Positions 45,533 to 57,134 of a stretch of 64,000 nucleotides of DNA are shown in pieces; positions within the stretch are counted from its first letter, which is position 1; each line of letters opens with the position of its first letter. The position numbers and the translations under genes are program-made. The notes below the pieces were generated by a model. It saw only the letters and a program-made list of their open reading frames with translations. It did not search any database and was not told where the DNA came from. Origin of the DNA: Mastigamoeba balamuthi (taxonomy: Eukaryota; Evosea; Mastigamoebida; Mastigamoebidae); the NCBI GenBank assembly GCA_902651635.1, contig CACRSC010000005.1:236471-300470 (forward strand), in the 5' to 3' direction.

Positions 45533-47022
45533 ATGAGCACAATGTCCGCACTGCTTCTCTTCTCGTGTGTTGCGGTGGCCACCGTGGTCGCCAGCACCGA
45601 CAGCCTCCCTCTGGGTACGCTCGGCATGCTCAAAGGCGTTTTGACCAGCAGACATACGCGACGGCCCCAATTATTCACTGGTGTGTTCTCTCTTGAATTA
45701 TCGGTGTGCTCTCCCCACGCAGAGAAGAGCAAAGCGGTCACTGGGCAGTACAGCATCTTCGAGCAGTTTGGGTTCTCGCTGGTCCCCATGGACAGCGCGG
45801 CCGCCATCGTGTTCAACGGAACCTCGGCCATCGTGGATCTGCCGTGGGCCTTCACCTTCGACTCGACGGCCTACACTACCGCCACCGTCTATCAGAATGT
45901 ATGTTGCTCACCGCCTTTGTGTCGCGCACAGTGGAGCACTGAGAGCATCTCTCGGCATCGCAGGGCATCATCAGCTTCGGCGTCAACCAGGTCCTCGCTG
46001 CCTACGCGGTCGCCAATGCTACGGCCGTCTCTGCAAAGAGCTTCACGTGCACTGCGCCCTTCCCGGCGGGCGCGTGCTTCGCGGTGCAGTGGACGCAGGG
46101 CAAGCTGACCACGCAGGCTGTCCTGACGCAGTCCGGCGATGCCTACTTTGTCTACTCGGGCAACGGTGTCGACACCAGGGTCTCTTCCCAAACATATATC
46201 ACCACGAGCGCCACATACACGACGTACCCGGCGGCGCTGTGGACTGATTGGCTCTGGACAGTCCCCAGCGACAATGCCATCGTGGCGCTGCGGGTGACGC
46301 CGAGGGGCGCGACCGGGCTGCTCAGCCTGCCCTTCATCGAGGACTTCGAGGGCGCCCTCTCGCCATCGCGCTGGTCGCATCTGATATGTGGTGCCATTGG
46401 GAGCACCTGCGGGTCGGCGTCGGGGAACAAAGCGCTGACGTTCGTGAGGACCAAGGAGCGTAGCCGCAGCGTCGTGAGCTACGGCATTGATGTGTCGGCC
46501 TGCGCCAGTGTCTCGGTCGCCTACGTCCTTGGACCCTCGGCTGCTTCGGGCAACTGCACTCCGGTTGCCAGGGCCTTCATGTCTGCGATTATGAACCACC
46601 TCCACCTCGTGGGGCCCACGTGGACAGAGTCGCTGCGCAGGCACGCGGACACCATTGAGATTGTCGAGATTCCCCCAGGCACCACCTCAATGAACCTCAT
46701 GTGGGACCTCATGCACGAGGACGGCATGTGGTTCCTCGACGACATCAGGGTCACGTGCGCCCCGCCAATGTCCGAGTCGTCGAGCCAGTCCGCGCAGTCG
46801 TCGGACACGCGCCTCTCGAACTCCGCGCAGTCATCAGCCGTGCACCAGTCAAGCCAGAAGAGCGCGTCGGTCACGTCGAACCCGAAGAGCGCGTCGGCCA
46901 CGTCAAACCAGAAGAGTGGATCGGCCAAGTCGAGCTACAGGCTTGTGTCATCATCCAAGGGCAGCTCTTTGGCTCTCCGTGTATGTGTCCTGGGCCTCCT
47001 GGCCACCGCGCTGGCACTCTGA
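45533..47022 (+). CDS. Protease-less M6 paralogue E: secreted C-terminal domains with anchor
   Basis: Three exons (45533-45614, 45723-45898, 45964-47022) give 438 residues. A signal peptide (MSALLLFSCVAVATVVAS) is followed directly by the beta-type domain (QYSIFEQFGFSLVPMDS, LPWAFTFDS) and the reelin-like domain (RWSHLICGAIGSTCGS, YGIDVSACASVSV), then a Ser/Gln/Lys-rich repeat stalk and a hydrophobic GPI-type end. The catalytic region and the GWVTPT and HINEA blocks are absent. The last splice site matches the junction before exon 6 of the full genes, so it descends from one by loss of its 5' exons and gain of a new first exon. Its intact frame suggests a function, perhaps adhesion or decoy; this is inference. 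Confidence 0.82.
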
Positions 47023-47527
47023 AGACCGGCCCTCTGAGAGCCTCGTCAGTTTGCAACACGCACCGAACAGAACATCCAGCAGCACTTACACCTGGGGGGC
47101 GAACATGCCGATGATGTGGCCAAATGTGAGGCATTCGTCAGCAGTGTCATGTTTCTTACAATTGAACTCCATCTGACACTGTAATACCTGTGTGATGCTT
47201 GCAGTCACGTCTTTGACCGCCATCGTGAAACATAGACGGCATTGGCATGTGACTGCAGATCCAGAGTACTGGGACTGAACACAGGCAAACTCGACGGTCT
47301 GCTAATGGCCCGGTGGCCACTACGTTCACATGCGGCGGAGGATCCACAGGGTGGTATCTCTGTTGGGCGGGGCAATGCCAGAAAATGCGTACTCTGGACG
47401 GTTGTTTTGTCCTGTCTGGGGTTGGGTGGGAAAAAATGAATCTCGTAACTTATAAGGCTCGAGCGCACTTCTGGACGGATAGGTCGTGCGAATTATCGTT
47501 ACATCATCTCACGGGATTATGACCTAC
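47023..47527. other. Spacer between short paralogues E and F
   Basis: About 500 bases, no gene seen. Confidence 0.4.
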
Positions 47528-47534
47528 TGAGTCA
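47528..47534 (+). promoter_or_regulatory. TGAGTCA site upstream of short paralogue F
   Basis: TGAGTCA 72 bases before the start codon, in the block shared with gene E. Confidence 0.5.
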
Positions 47535-47605
47535 TTACCACACCCTCTGTCTCGCACACCGATACAATTCACTTAGATTTTCATTCACACTCAGTTCTCT
47601 TGCTC

Positions 47606-49065
47606 ATGGACACAATGTCCGCGCTGCTTCTCTTCTCGTGTGCCGTGGTGACCGCCGTGGTCGCCACCACCGACAGTCTGCCGCTGGGTACGCTCGCAGA
47701 TTCAATCTCTGCATTGCTAAAGGCCTTTGCTTTCGCTCAATTTCGCATCGAACCGAGACGGCCCCAACTGTGCACTGCTGCGTTTTTTCTGAATGAGCGG
47801 TGCATTCTCCCCACGCAGGCATGCACGCTGCGATAAACGGGCAGCAGTACAGCATCTTCGAGCAGTACGGGTTGTCGCTGGTCCCCATGGACAGCGCCAC
47901 CACCGTCGTGTTCAACGGAACCTCCGTCAACGTGACGTTGCCCTGGGCCTTCACCTTCGACTCGACGGCCTACACCACAGCCACTGTGTTCCAGAAGGTA
48001 TGCTGCTCCTCTCCTCCCCACCGCCTTTGCGTGTCGCACACAGCGGAGCACTGAGCGCAACTCGCGGCTTCGCAGGGGATCATCAGCTTCGGCGCCAACC
48101 AAATCCTCGCAGCCTACACGAGTGCCGTCGCAACGGCTGTCGCGACCGAGAACTTCACGTGCGCTGCGCCGTTCCCGGAGGGCGCGTGCTTCGCGGTGCA
48201 GTGGACGCAGGGCAAGCTGACCACACAGATTGTCCTCACGCAGTCCGGCGACGCCTACTATGTCTACTCGGGCAACGGCGTCGACACCAAGGCCCCCTTC
48301 CCAGCCTTCGTCTCCACGAGCGCCGAGTACATGACGTACCCGGCGGCGCTGTGGAACAACTGGTACTGGACAGTCCCCAGCGAGAACACCACCGTGGCGC
48401 TGCGGGCTACGCCGAGAGGCGCGACGGGGCTGCTCAGCCTGCCATTCGCTGAGGACTTCGAGGGCGCCCTCTCGCCGTCGCGCTGGTCGCACCTCACGTG
48501 CGGCGCCATCGGCAGCGCCTGCGGGTCGGCGTCGGGGAACAAAGCGCTGACGTTCACGAGGACCGAGGGGCGCAGCCGCAACGTCGCGAGCTACGGCATC
48601 GATGTGTCGACCTGCGCCAACGTCTCGGTCGCCTACGCCCTCGGACCCTCGGCTGCCTCGGGCAACTGCACACCTGTGACTGGGGCCTTCCTGGCGCCGA
48701 TGCTGAACCACCTCGCGGGGCCCACGTGGATCACCGAGTCGCTGGGGAGGCACACGGACACCATCGCGATTCCCGCGGGCACCAACACGCTCTACCTCAT
48801 GTGGAACCTCATGAACGCCGACGGCATGTGGTTCCTCGACGACATCAGGGTCACGTGCGCCACGCCCAGGGCCGCATCGTCAAGCGCCGCGCAGTCGTCG
48901 GCCCCGCGCCACTCGAGCGCCGCCCAGTCGTCAGCCGCGCACCCGTCGAGCCAGAAGAGCGCATCGGCCAAGTCGAGCCACAGGCTTGTGTCGTCGTCCA
49001 AGGGAGGCTCTTCGGCTCTCCGCGTATGTGCCCTAGGCCTCTTGGCCACCGTGCTGGCGCTCTGA
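47606..49065 (+). CDS. Protease-less M6 paralogue F
   Basis: Three exons (47606-47687, 47819-47997, 48076-49065) give 416 residues. Signal peptide MDTMSALLLFSCAVVTAVVA, then QQYSIFEQYGLSLVPMDSAT, LPWAFTFDS, the GIISFGANQ exon, RWSHLTCGAIGSACGS and the stalk SSAAQSSAPRHSSAAQSSAA. It ends in a hydrophobic anchor signal. Exon 2 is 179 bases, as in G and one codon longer than in E. The same lack of the catalytic region shows that E, F and G came from one shortened ancestor and then duplicated. Confidence 0.82.
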
Positions 49066-50763
49066 ACGCCAGCCCTCTGAGAGCCTCGTGAGTTCGCAAC
49101 GCACCGAACAGAAACCGAGGAGAATCGTTGTCCCACGCAGTCGTCGACTCGCCTCGATCCCCGCTCACGATAACGCTGGCAGCAGCGCCCAGAGGGGGCG
49201 GTGTCATCGCGACTACGCGAACCCGGCGCGGTGTAAGCAAACAATGCACTTGATGGCTGTGCGGTCAAAGTGTAAGTCTCCTGCTGGTGGAGCCACGCGC
49301 AGCAGCGGGTCCAACCCCAACGGCATTGCTACAGGCGAGTACTTCCTCGTGGAAATGAAGCAGAAGGCAGACATGTAGTCAAAGGGCCACGCAGTGCGGC
49401 CACGCCAGTCCATCACTGTGGCGACCTATTCCACGAGGAGTACAGGCTGATAGTTGCATAGAGACTCTAACAGATTCCGAATCGGGCAATTGCTCGTGCG
49501 GCGCCTGAGATACAGTGCGTAGTTGCACAGCGACAATGGAAACCACCTGGGCAAGGAGGTCTACGCCACGTGTTCGCCACAATGGGCGCAACGACCTCCA
49601 CTGTTGTTCGCTGCCAACGCCGCGGCGTGCAGTGTCTGTAGCGACCTCGCCAGCCCTGCCAGGTATAAGATGAACCTTCCAGGCCATCCTGCTGCCCGAT
49701 AACACGAGGAGCACGCAACGCGGTGCGACGGCTTGCGTGGTCTGGTCAGCGCGCCCTGGTCCCGCTAAGCACGAAGCGCTCCCACGAAGTCGAACGGAGA
49801 CAGCACCGCCACGCTGAACCTCCTGTGTAACTGCACGAACGGGCACTGCCTTCAGTCGGTCTCGGAGTTCGATGTGGTGTTGGGTAGCCATCGTGACCCC
49901 CCTTGTCTGCGGTGGCGATCTCGACGGCGGTGCTCCGCGGTGTCGGTGAACTGTCGCCCGTTCGTCCTCCACACCGGCGAACGTCTTAGAGACTGCGATG
50001 CGGGACGCCACTCGGTGGCACAATGGCGACGGCATTGAATGCGGCTTTTGCGTGGCGAGAGCCCAGGAGGGAGATCCAGCTGACCGCTGCTGGCTGTCAC
50101 TGAGCCCCACGAGGTCCACGGGACCAGAATGCACCCTACGCATCTGGTCAACGATTGCCTGGCAGAGCAGACAACACCGGAGTTGAAGTCGAGAAAGAGC
50201 CAGGAAACAGCAGCGTAGGCCCCGATGGGGATGTGAACCTCGGCAGACGGATGTTCCCAGAACGGCAAATCGCCGTTGTCTTTCTGACCCGCGGGGCATT
50301 GTCCGCGTTGTCGATGAGCCCGGCGAGCGCGGGAGCGGATAGGCCGTACTCTCTTGGGGCTGTGTCGGCAGCAGGGGGGCATCGGGCACAACCGCAGCTT
50401 CCGCGCAGGGAATTCGAGCCAGAAGGTACAGACCGTGCAACTTCATCGTGTACATTACAAAAATCCGCTCTCTCTGTTTCCTCCATCCGGTCCCCCTCAC
50501 CGGGCATCCCCTCAGTTGGCGCGCTACCCTCTCGGTCCAAGGGCTCTCGCCCCTCCCGCATCGCGGTGATCGCGAGAGTGCAATTCGTTCCCTCAGAGTT
50601 GGGGTTCAATTGGGGCGGTAGACTCTATTAGGAGGCACGTGCACGGAACATGCACCCCGGGACTCAGATACGCACCTCGATCAGGAAAAGGATCAAGCAC
50701 ACTTACCATATCAGTCGAGGGCATTTGTAGCATCTCTCTGCTCCCCCCGGATATATAATCGGC
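49066..50763. other. Spacer with an M6 gene remnant and a long unrecognised open frame
   Basis: Contains the remnant listed at 49300-49400. On the minus strand, 50500-49379 stays open for 373 codons, but the residue mix (many Arg, Ser, Pro, no domain) and the lack of a start context make it doubtful as a gene. No other gene seen. Confidence 0.4.
49300..49400 (+). pseudogene. Remnant of an M6 protease exon 5
   Basis: The stretch encodes GSNPNGI followed by TGEYFLVEMKQKADM, clearly the FGSNPNGIDWEW...SGTGEYFLVENRQ block of full-length copies with an internal deletion, and there is no surrounding gene. It shows that a full-length copy once stood here among the short paralogues. Confidence 0.75.
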
Positions 50764-50770
50764 TGAGTCA
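50764..50770 (+). promoter_or_regulatory. TGAGTCA site upstream of short paralogue G
   Basis: TGAGTCA 58 bases before the start codon, just after a TATATAA at about 50752. The surrounding sequence differs from that of E and F, so the site itself appears conserved. Confidence 0.5.
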
Positions 50771-50827
50771 GAGCAAGTCATTCATTAATTTGCACATTAG
50801 CTAAAGAACACTGCGTTCTCCCGTAAC

Positions 50828-52342
50828 ATGAACACAGCGTCCGCTATACTACTCTGCGCGTGCGCCGCGGTGGCCGTCGTTGCCACAAGCACTGACAACC
50901 TGCCCCTCGGTACGCCGGACACGGGCTCCCTCTCTGCATAATTGCTTTGTGTCCCTTTTGTGCACCACTCCGAGCAACAAGTGCACCCCACCGGTCTCCA
51001 ATATGCACCGCTGCATTCACTGAAACGCATGGTGCACTCTCCCCACGCAGACATGCGCGCTGCGGTCACCGGGCAGCAGTACAGCATCTTCGAGCAGTAC
51101 GGGTTCTCGCTGGTCCCCATGGACAGCGCGACCGCCATCGTGTTCAACGGAACCTCGGCCATCGTGGATCTGCCCTGGGCCTTCACCTTTGACTCGACGG
51201 CCTACACCACTGCTACCGTGTATAAGAAGGTGTGCTGCTTCTCTCCTCCCCACCTCCTTTGCGTGTCGCGCACAGCGGAGCACTCAGCGCAACTCTCGGC
51301 ATCGCAGGGCATCATCAGCTTCGGGACCAACCAGGTCCTCGCGGCCTACGCGCTCGTCGACGCCACGGCAGTCTCGACCAAGAGCTTCACGTGCGCTGCG
51401 CCGTTCCCGGCGGGCGAGTGCTTTGCGGTGCAGTGGACGCAGGGGCTGCTGACCACGCAGGCTGTCCTGACGCAGGGCGGCGACGCCTACTTTATCTACC
51501 TTGGCGAAGTCCCCAACCCGGCGACAGGTGTCTATATCACCACGAGCGCCACGTACACTACGTACCCGACGTCCCTGTGGTACGACTGGAAGTGGGCTTT
51601 CCCCAGCAATTCCACTACCGTGGCGCTGCGGGCGACGCCGAGGGGCGCGACGGGGCTGCTCAGCCTGCCCATCGCCGACGACTTCGAGGGCGCCCTCTCG
51701 CCGTCGCGCTGGTCCCACGTCATTGGAGGCGAGATCAGCAGCATCTGCGGCTCCGCCTCGGGGAACAAGGCGCTGACGTTCATCAATCCTACCATGGGCC
51801 GCACCCGCCTCGTCTTGATGTACCCCATCGACGTGTCGTCCTGCGCCAACGTTTCTATCTCCTTCGTCATCGGCCCGTCGGCTGCCTCTGGCAACTGCAC
51901 TCCCGTGAAGGGGGAGGCGTGGATCGCGGCGTATTCCGACACGCTCAAGTATGACTGGATGTACGGGGGAAGGCATACGGAGTTCAGGGCGGTGTCGCAG
52001 GGCGCCACGCAGATGAACCTCCTGTTCACCCTCGAGGGGAGCGATGGCATGTGGTTCGTCGACGATCTCAACGTCACGTGCTTCGCTCCCAAGGCCGCTG
52101 CGTCGTCGAGCGCCGCTCAGTCGTCGGCTGCACACCACTCGAGCGCGGCGCACTCGTCTGCCACGCACCACTCGAGCGCCGCGCAGTCGTCGGCCACGCA
52201 CCACTCGAGCGCTGCCCACCAGTCGAGCCAGAAGAGCGCGTCGACCAAGTCGAGCCACAAGCACGAGTCGTCGTCCAAGAACGGCTCGGCCGCCCTCGGC
52301 GTCTGCGCCCTGGCCTTCCTGGCCACCGCTCTGGCGCTCTGA
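50828..52342 (+). CDS. Protease-less M6 paralogue G
   Basis: Three exons (50828-50909, 51051-51229, 51308-52342) give 431 residues. Signal peptide MNTASAILLCACAAVAVVAT, QQYSIFEQYGFSLVPMDSAT, LPWAFTFDS, GIISFGTNQ, RWSHVIGGEISSICGS, and a stalk made of repeats of HHSSAAQSSA/HSSATHHSS, then a Lys-rich stretch and a hydrophobic end. The second intron (78 bases) is a multiple of three and has no in-frame stop, so unspliced mRNA would still encode a longer protein. Confidence 0.82.
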
Positions 52343-52710
52343 GTTGCCACCGCTGTGCCTCGTGAGGTCGCAATCGCAACGTACCGCACGAATACCAGCA
52401 GGGTAGCATAAAACAGAGACAGAACCAATTAGTGTGCTCACTGCCCAATTGTGAATTAATGTCCGATCGAGCAGGACAGTGAACTCGCCGGTGTGTTCTG
52501 CCATCCAAGGTGTGTGTGCTTTTAGCCTCGCAGAAGCTGCCTGAAGTGTATTCAGGCAAACCGGAGAAAACCTGAGGGCAGCCCAGGGAGGGACGGAGAG
52601 CTACCGCACCTCACCCCACACCCAATCCAAAACGTGATGATTTGCCTGACATACAAGATAAGGAATACGGAATCACAAATCTCCAGCACAGACTTATCTC
52701 TCTGGTAGTT
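52343..52710. other. Spacer after short paralogue G
   Basis: About 370 bases, AT-richer, no gene seen. Confidence 0.4.
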
Positions 52711-53290
52711 TCAGAATTGAAGTGCACATGGACACCGCCATGGAGGATATGCGCGGGGCCCCTGTGGCAGACGTGGGTCTGGACGGACCCCAGCTCGGCC
52801 ACCGTGGCGCTGCGCGTGACGCCCAGGAGCACAGCGGGGCTCATCGCGCTGCCGTGGGCCGAGACCTTCGAGGGCCCGCTGTCGTCTGCCCTCTGGTACC
52901 AAATCATGTGCTGTGAGGTCAGCAGCGCATGCGGGTTGGCGCCGGGGCAGAGGGCGCTGACGTTCGCCGGGCCCAAGTGCAAGGCTCCCTCGGCCATGAC
53001 GTGGGGCATCGACGTCTCCGCCTGCGCCAACGTCTCCGTTTCGTTCACCGTCGGGCCGCTGCAGCCGAAGGCTGCTCGATAACGTCTGCCCATCTGTTGT
53101 TGTTTACGATGCAGGACGCGCAGTTGAGTGACCAGATGGAGGATACGATGCCCGGGAGACACACATTTCTTTTCGCAATTCCAGAGGGCACCCAATTGCT
53201 GAACCTCATGTGGTCCCTCCTGTCCAAGGAGAGGCTTTTCCGTCGACGACATACACATCACTTGTGGTTAATCGAGAAGCGAATCCACCT
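52711..53290 (+). pseudogene. Decayed C-terminal fragment of an M6 paralogue (H)
   Basis: The region encodes a recognisable piece of exon 6 (ALPWAETFEGPLSSALWYQI, ACGLAPGQRALTFAG, WGIDVSACANVSVSFTVGP), closest to copy I, and then a shorter matching piece (PEGTQLLNLMWSLL) in another frame. There is no signal peptide, catalytic part, stalk or anchor. It is a dead fragment. Confidence 0.8.
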
Positions 53291-53615
53291 CGCTGACGGG
53301 CGTGTCTGGTATGGTCTGCTATCTCGGTCTCCTTATGTTGGTTGCGCCTCTCGGGCGATGTCCCCATTTTCCATGCTCATGACATGCGTGGCCATCACAC
53401 GATTGTCAGCGGCCTAGGGTCGGTCGTATTCATGGACAGCGACTCTCCTGTTCGGCCGCCCCGTTTCTTCAGGTCAGAGAAGAAATGAACAAAATCAATC
53501 AACCAAACTCAAATATGACCGCATCGTGCACTCGAATTCGGTTCACCTTGATCCGATATCTTGCATTATCCACGGCTCAGCTTTGTTTTTCTGTTTTTCA
53601 CCCTGTCCCCCTAAG
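53291..53615. other. Spacer upstream of protease copy I
   Basis: 325 bases, no gene seen. Presumed promoter of copy I. Confidence 0.4.
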
Positions 53616-56600
53616 ATGACACTGCTGAGAGCCGCAACAGCCAAGTGCGAGCTCTTCCTGCTCCTCGCCGCTGTCGTTGTCGCCTACCCTGCGTACCCTG
53701 GCCCCCACGATCTGCCACTGCCCGACGGCTCTGCGATGCGAGTGTGGGCCAGGGGAGACGAATGTGCGGACGTTGATCCCCGCAGTGCACTTACGCACTT
53801 TCGTCCCAGTGAATAACCGCCCGTTCTGATCAAAAATTGACTCGGCAGTCACGGGCCCCCGCTATGTCGACGCCGAGGGTCGTCACGTGTATGTGGGCCC
53901 CGATGGCAGTGTGTCGTACTTCGGTCCCAGTGGAGAGCCCGGCGCGCCTCTGACGACGCAGCGCCAAGCGAAACAGCAGGCCACGTACAGCCCCAAGAGT
54001 TTGCCGGACAGCTGGAACGTCCAGGCGCGCCACAGGAGAGCGCAGTTCAACGAGGCCCTTGCTGCCATCGCGACCAAGCGCAGGCACCCCCGCAGCACGG
54101 AGCCCCTGGTGTTCGTGCTGGTTCAGTACAAGGATTTCGCTTCGGGGGCGGGTATTAAGGAACAGTGCGGCACCGCTCCCATTAGCGTGTGGCCTGTGTG
54201 ATCTCTTCTCACCTCTATGGGGTACCACATGCGAGCGCAGCATTCTGAACAAGGTGTTCGGCTCGGGCGCGGGAGAGGGCGACACAATCAACTCGTATTT
54301 CGGCATTCAGTCAAAAAATCGCTTTCAGTTCGCTCAGGCAGCCGAGACCTCGGGCGACGCCAACGACGGCGTCGTGGGGCCCATCACTGTCGACTGCCAG
54401 TGGGTCAACCAGTCGGGCTGGGGCTCGTACCCCGACTACAGCTGCCTGCAGCGCAGCGGCCTGCTGGGCGCCGCAGAGTTCCTGGACCTCAAGTCGTACG
54501 ACCTCAACGGCGACAGCGTCGTCTCAGGCGACGAGCTTCATATCGTCCTCGTCATCGCGGGCGGCGACGCGGGGTCGCTGTCCGAGGCCGGGAAGCAGCG
54601 GTGCCCGCACGTGTGGGGCTTCATGACGGGCTTCAGGGCGCAGGCGCAGGGCGTCACGTTCGGCGAGCACGTGGTCGTCGGCGAGAACTGGGGCGACTGC
54701 GACAGGCCGTTCAGCATCGGCGTCCTGACGCACGAGCTGGGCCACACGCTGTCGCTGCCGGACCTCTACGACCAGGACAGCGGCGGGAGCATTGCGGGAT
54801 CCTGGTGCCTCATGGACGTCGGCCTCTGGAACAACGGCGGCAACAACCCCGGCATGATGTCCCCCTTCCTCCGCAGCTACCTCGCACGCCTCCGCCGCTC
54901 TCCCTCGCCCCTCTCACTCTCGTTGTCGGCGCAGGGATGGCTGACGCCCACGGTGGTGTCCCCGACGTCGACAGAACCGATTCCTCTCAAGCCCGCGTCT
55001 GTCGATGTCGATGCTGTGAGATGCCAGCACCCCCAGAAGAACCCGTCGTCGTCCAACTGACAGTGGCTGTTGGCGCGCAGGTGCTGCAGCTGGGGAGCAA
55101 CCCCGACGGTGTCGACTGGCAGTGCGACGTCAGGAGCGGCACGGGCGAGTACTTCCTCGTCGAGAACAGGCAGCAGGTCGGCGTCGACAAGTACGCGCCC
55201 GGCGGCGGCGTCATCGTGTGGCACGTCAACGAAGCAGCGGCGCCGTGGTCGAGCCACGCCAGTGCGGCCATGCAGGTCGAGAGGATCCAGAGGAGGAACT
55301 GGGCGGTCCTCTACTCGTACAGCTGGGCCGATGACGTCCTGGCGACGTCTGCGGAGCGCCAGTCGCTCGCCTGTTCCGAGGCGCCGCTCGACAACTCGTC
55401 GGCCTCGTGCGTCTCGCTGAGCGCCAGCGTCGACGCCGCGACTCTGGTGGCGACCGTCGAGCCGTGGACCGACGCCGCCTGTGCGTCCTCGTGCGTGTTC
55501 GGGCAGGGCGGCGTCCCCGCGCCGGCGCTGCAGTACAGCGTCTTCGAGCAGCGGGGGCACTCGCTGGTCCGCATGGACAACAAGTCCGAGACGACCACTC
55601 TGGCGTTCACCGACAGTTTCTCCAAGGTTGTTCTGCCCTGGCCCTTCACGTTCAACGCTGTGCAGTACCACCTGGCCTTCGTGTCCCAGAGGGTGCGCGC
55701 TCCTCGCAGACGAGCCCTGCCATGCGCTCACCGTCGCCCCACACACACGCACAGGGGTTCGTCAACTTCGGGTACCTCAACACGGGCAGCGACGGCACCG
55801 GCAGCTACCCGACCCTCGCGCCCTTGGCCGGCGAGGAGGCCACGTCCGTGAGCACCAGGAGCCTCCCCTGCCCGGCGCCCCTGCCGGCTGGCGCGTGTTT
55901 CGCGGTGCAGTGGGCGCTGGGGGCGCTGACCACGCAGGCCGTCCTGACCCAGCAGGGCGACGTCTTCTTCGTCTACTCGGGCAGCGCTGTAGGCCCCAAC
56001 GCGAGCACCTACGTGTCCACGGGCGCGTCGTGGAGGACGTACGCGGGGGCCCAGTGGACCTACTGGGTCTGGACGGACCCCAGCGCGGCCACCGTGGCGC
56101 TGCGCGTGACGCCCAGGAGCGCTGCGGGCCTCATCGCGCTGCCGTGGGCCGAGACCTTCGAGGGCCCGCTGTCGTCGGCGTTCTGGTCCCACGTCACGTG
56201 CGGCGAGGTCGGCAGCGCATGCGGGTCTTCGTCGGGGCAGAGGGCGCTGACGTTCGCGGGGACCAAGGGCCTGAACCGCAACGCCGTGACGTGGGGCATC
56301 AACGTCTCCGCCTGCGCCAACGTCTCCGTGTCGTTCGTCGTGGGCCCCGCCGTGTCCGCCGAGGGCTGCGCGTCCGTGGCCGCCGGGGCGTGGCTGGGCG
56401 CGTCGATGAACGAGCTCGGGTGGCCCGAGTGGCGGTGGGCTGCGCTGGGCAACCACACGGAGTTCGTGGCGGTGCCGCGGGGCACTCGCGCGCTGTTCCT
56501 GCAGTGGATGCTGCAGGCCGAGGACGGCGCGGTCTTCATCGACGACATCAGCGCCGAGTGCCGCACGGCCAGGGAAGACACGGCGTCGTCGGCCGCCGAG

Positions 56601-56723
56601 AGCGCTTCGGGGCTACAGAGGCCAAGCGACATGCACTCTGGCTGCTCGCGGCCCACGACGCTGAGCTCATCCACACTCGCCGTGAGTGCTCTGGTCCTCG
56701 CGGCCATTGCGCTGCCCTTATGA
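53616..56723 (+). CDS. Secreted M6-family metalloprotease, copy I
   Basis: Six exons (53616-53763, 53849-54164, 54241-54883, 54935-55015, 55081-55692, 55755-56723) give 922 residues. The active site reads HELGHTLSLPDLYD, the form shared with J and K and different from HELAHTLTVPDLYD in A to D, and closer to the usual M6 HExGH pattern. The third intron starts GC (CTC then GCACGC), where D, J and K have GTGCGC at the same place, so the GC donor is secure. The anchor-proximal stalk is short and Ser-rich. Confidence 0.88.
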
Positions 56724-57134
56724 AGCCCTCCTGCCACTTTTCAAAGAGTTTCCAAAGGCACACTGTTTTGAAAAGGCCAGCATGCCGACTCTCCTCTCTC
56801 GTTTGTGCCCCCGCTGGTGGAGCGCGGTGTTCGGATGGCGGCCGCTCTTGCGCGCTCGGTCCGGCGGAGATCTGTTCGCGGGGTCAGTTTCTCGGAGTTT
56901 TCCCCGTCGGGGTTATCGTTGACAACATCGACATTTCCGCAGCCACTTGGCCTGTGCGCCTACGACACACCTTCGTGGCAGAGAGTGTGCGGCGCGCGAG
57001 GCACATCCACGCCATAACCACGTTAAGATCGGCATCGCCGTTTTTTTTCCGTTACGATAACACAAAGTAGACAAAACGGCCCCAGCCAACGGACACATCG
57101 GGGCCACAACACAACAAACGCTGAAGCATCGCGG
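56724..57134. other. Spacer between protease copies I and J
   Basis: 411 bases, no gene seen. Confidence 0.4.

Noticed and set aside
50942-52342. Paralogue G as one unspliced 466-codon gene
   Set aside because: It would lack a signal peptide. Alignment with E and F shows the same two introns, the second of which happens to be in frame.
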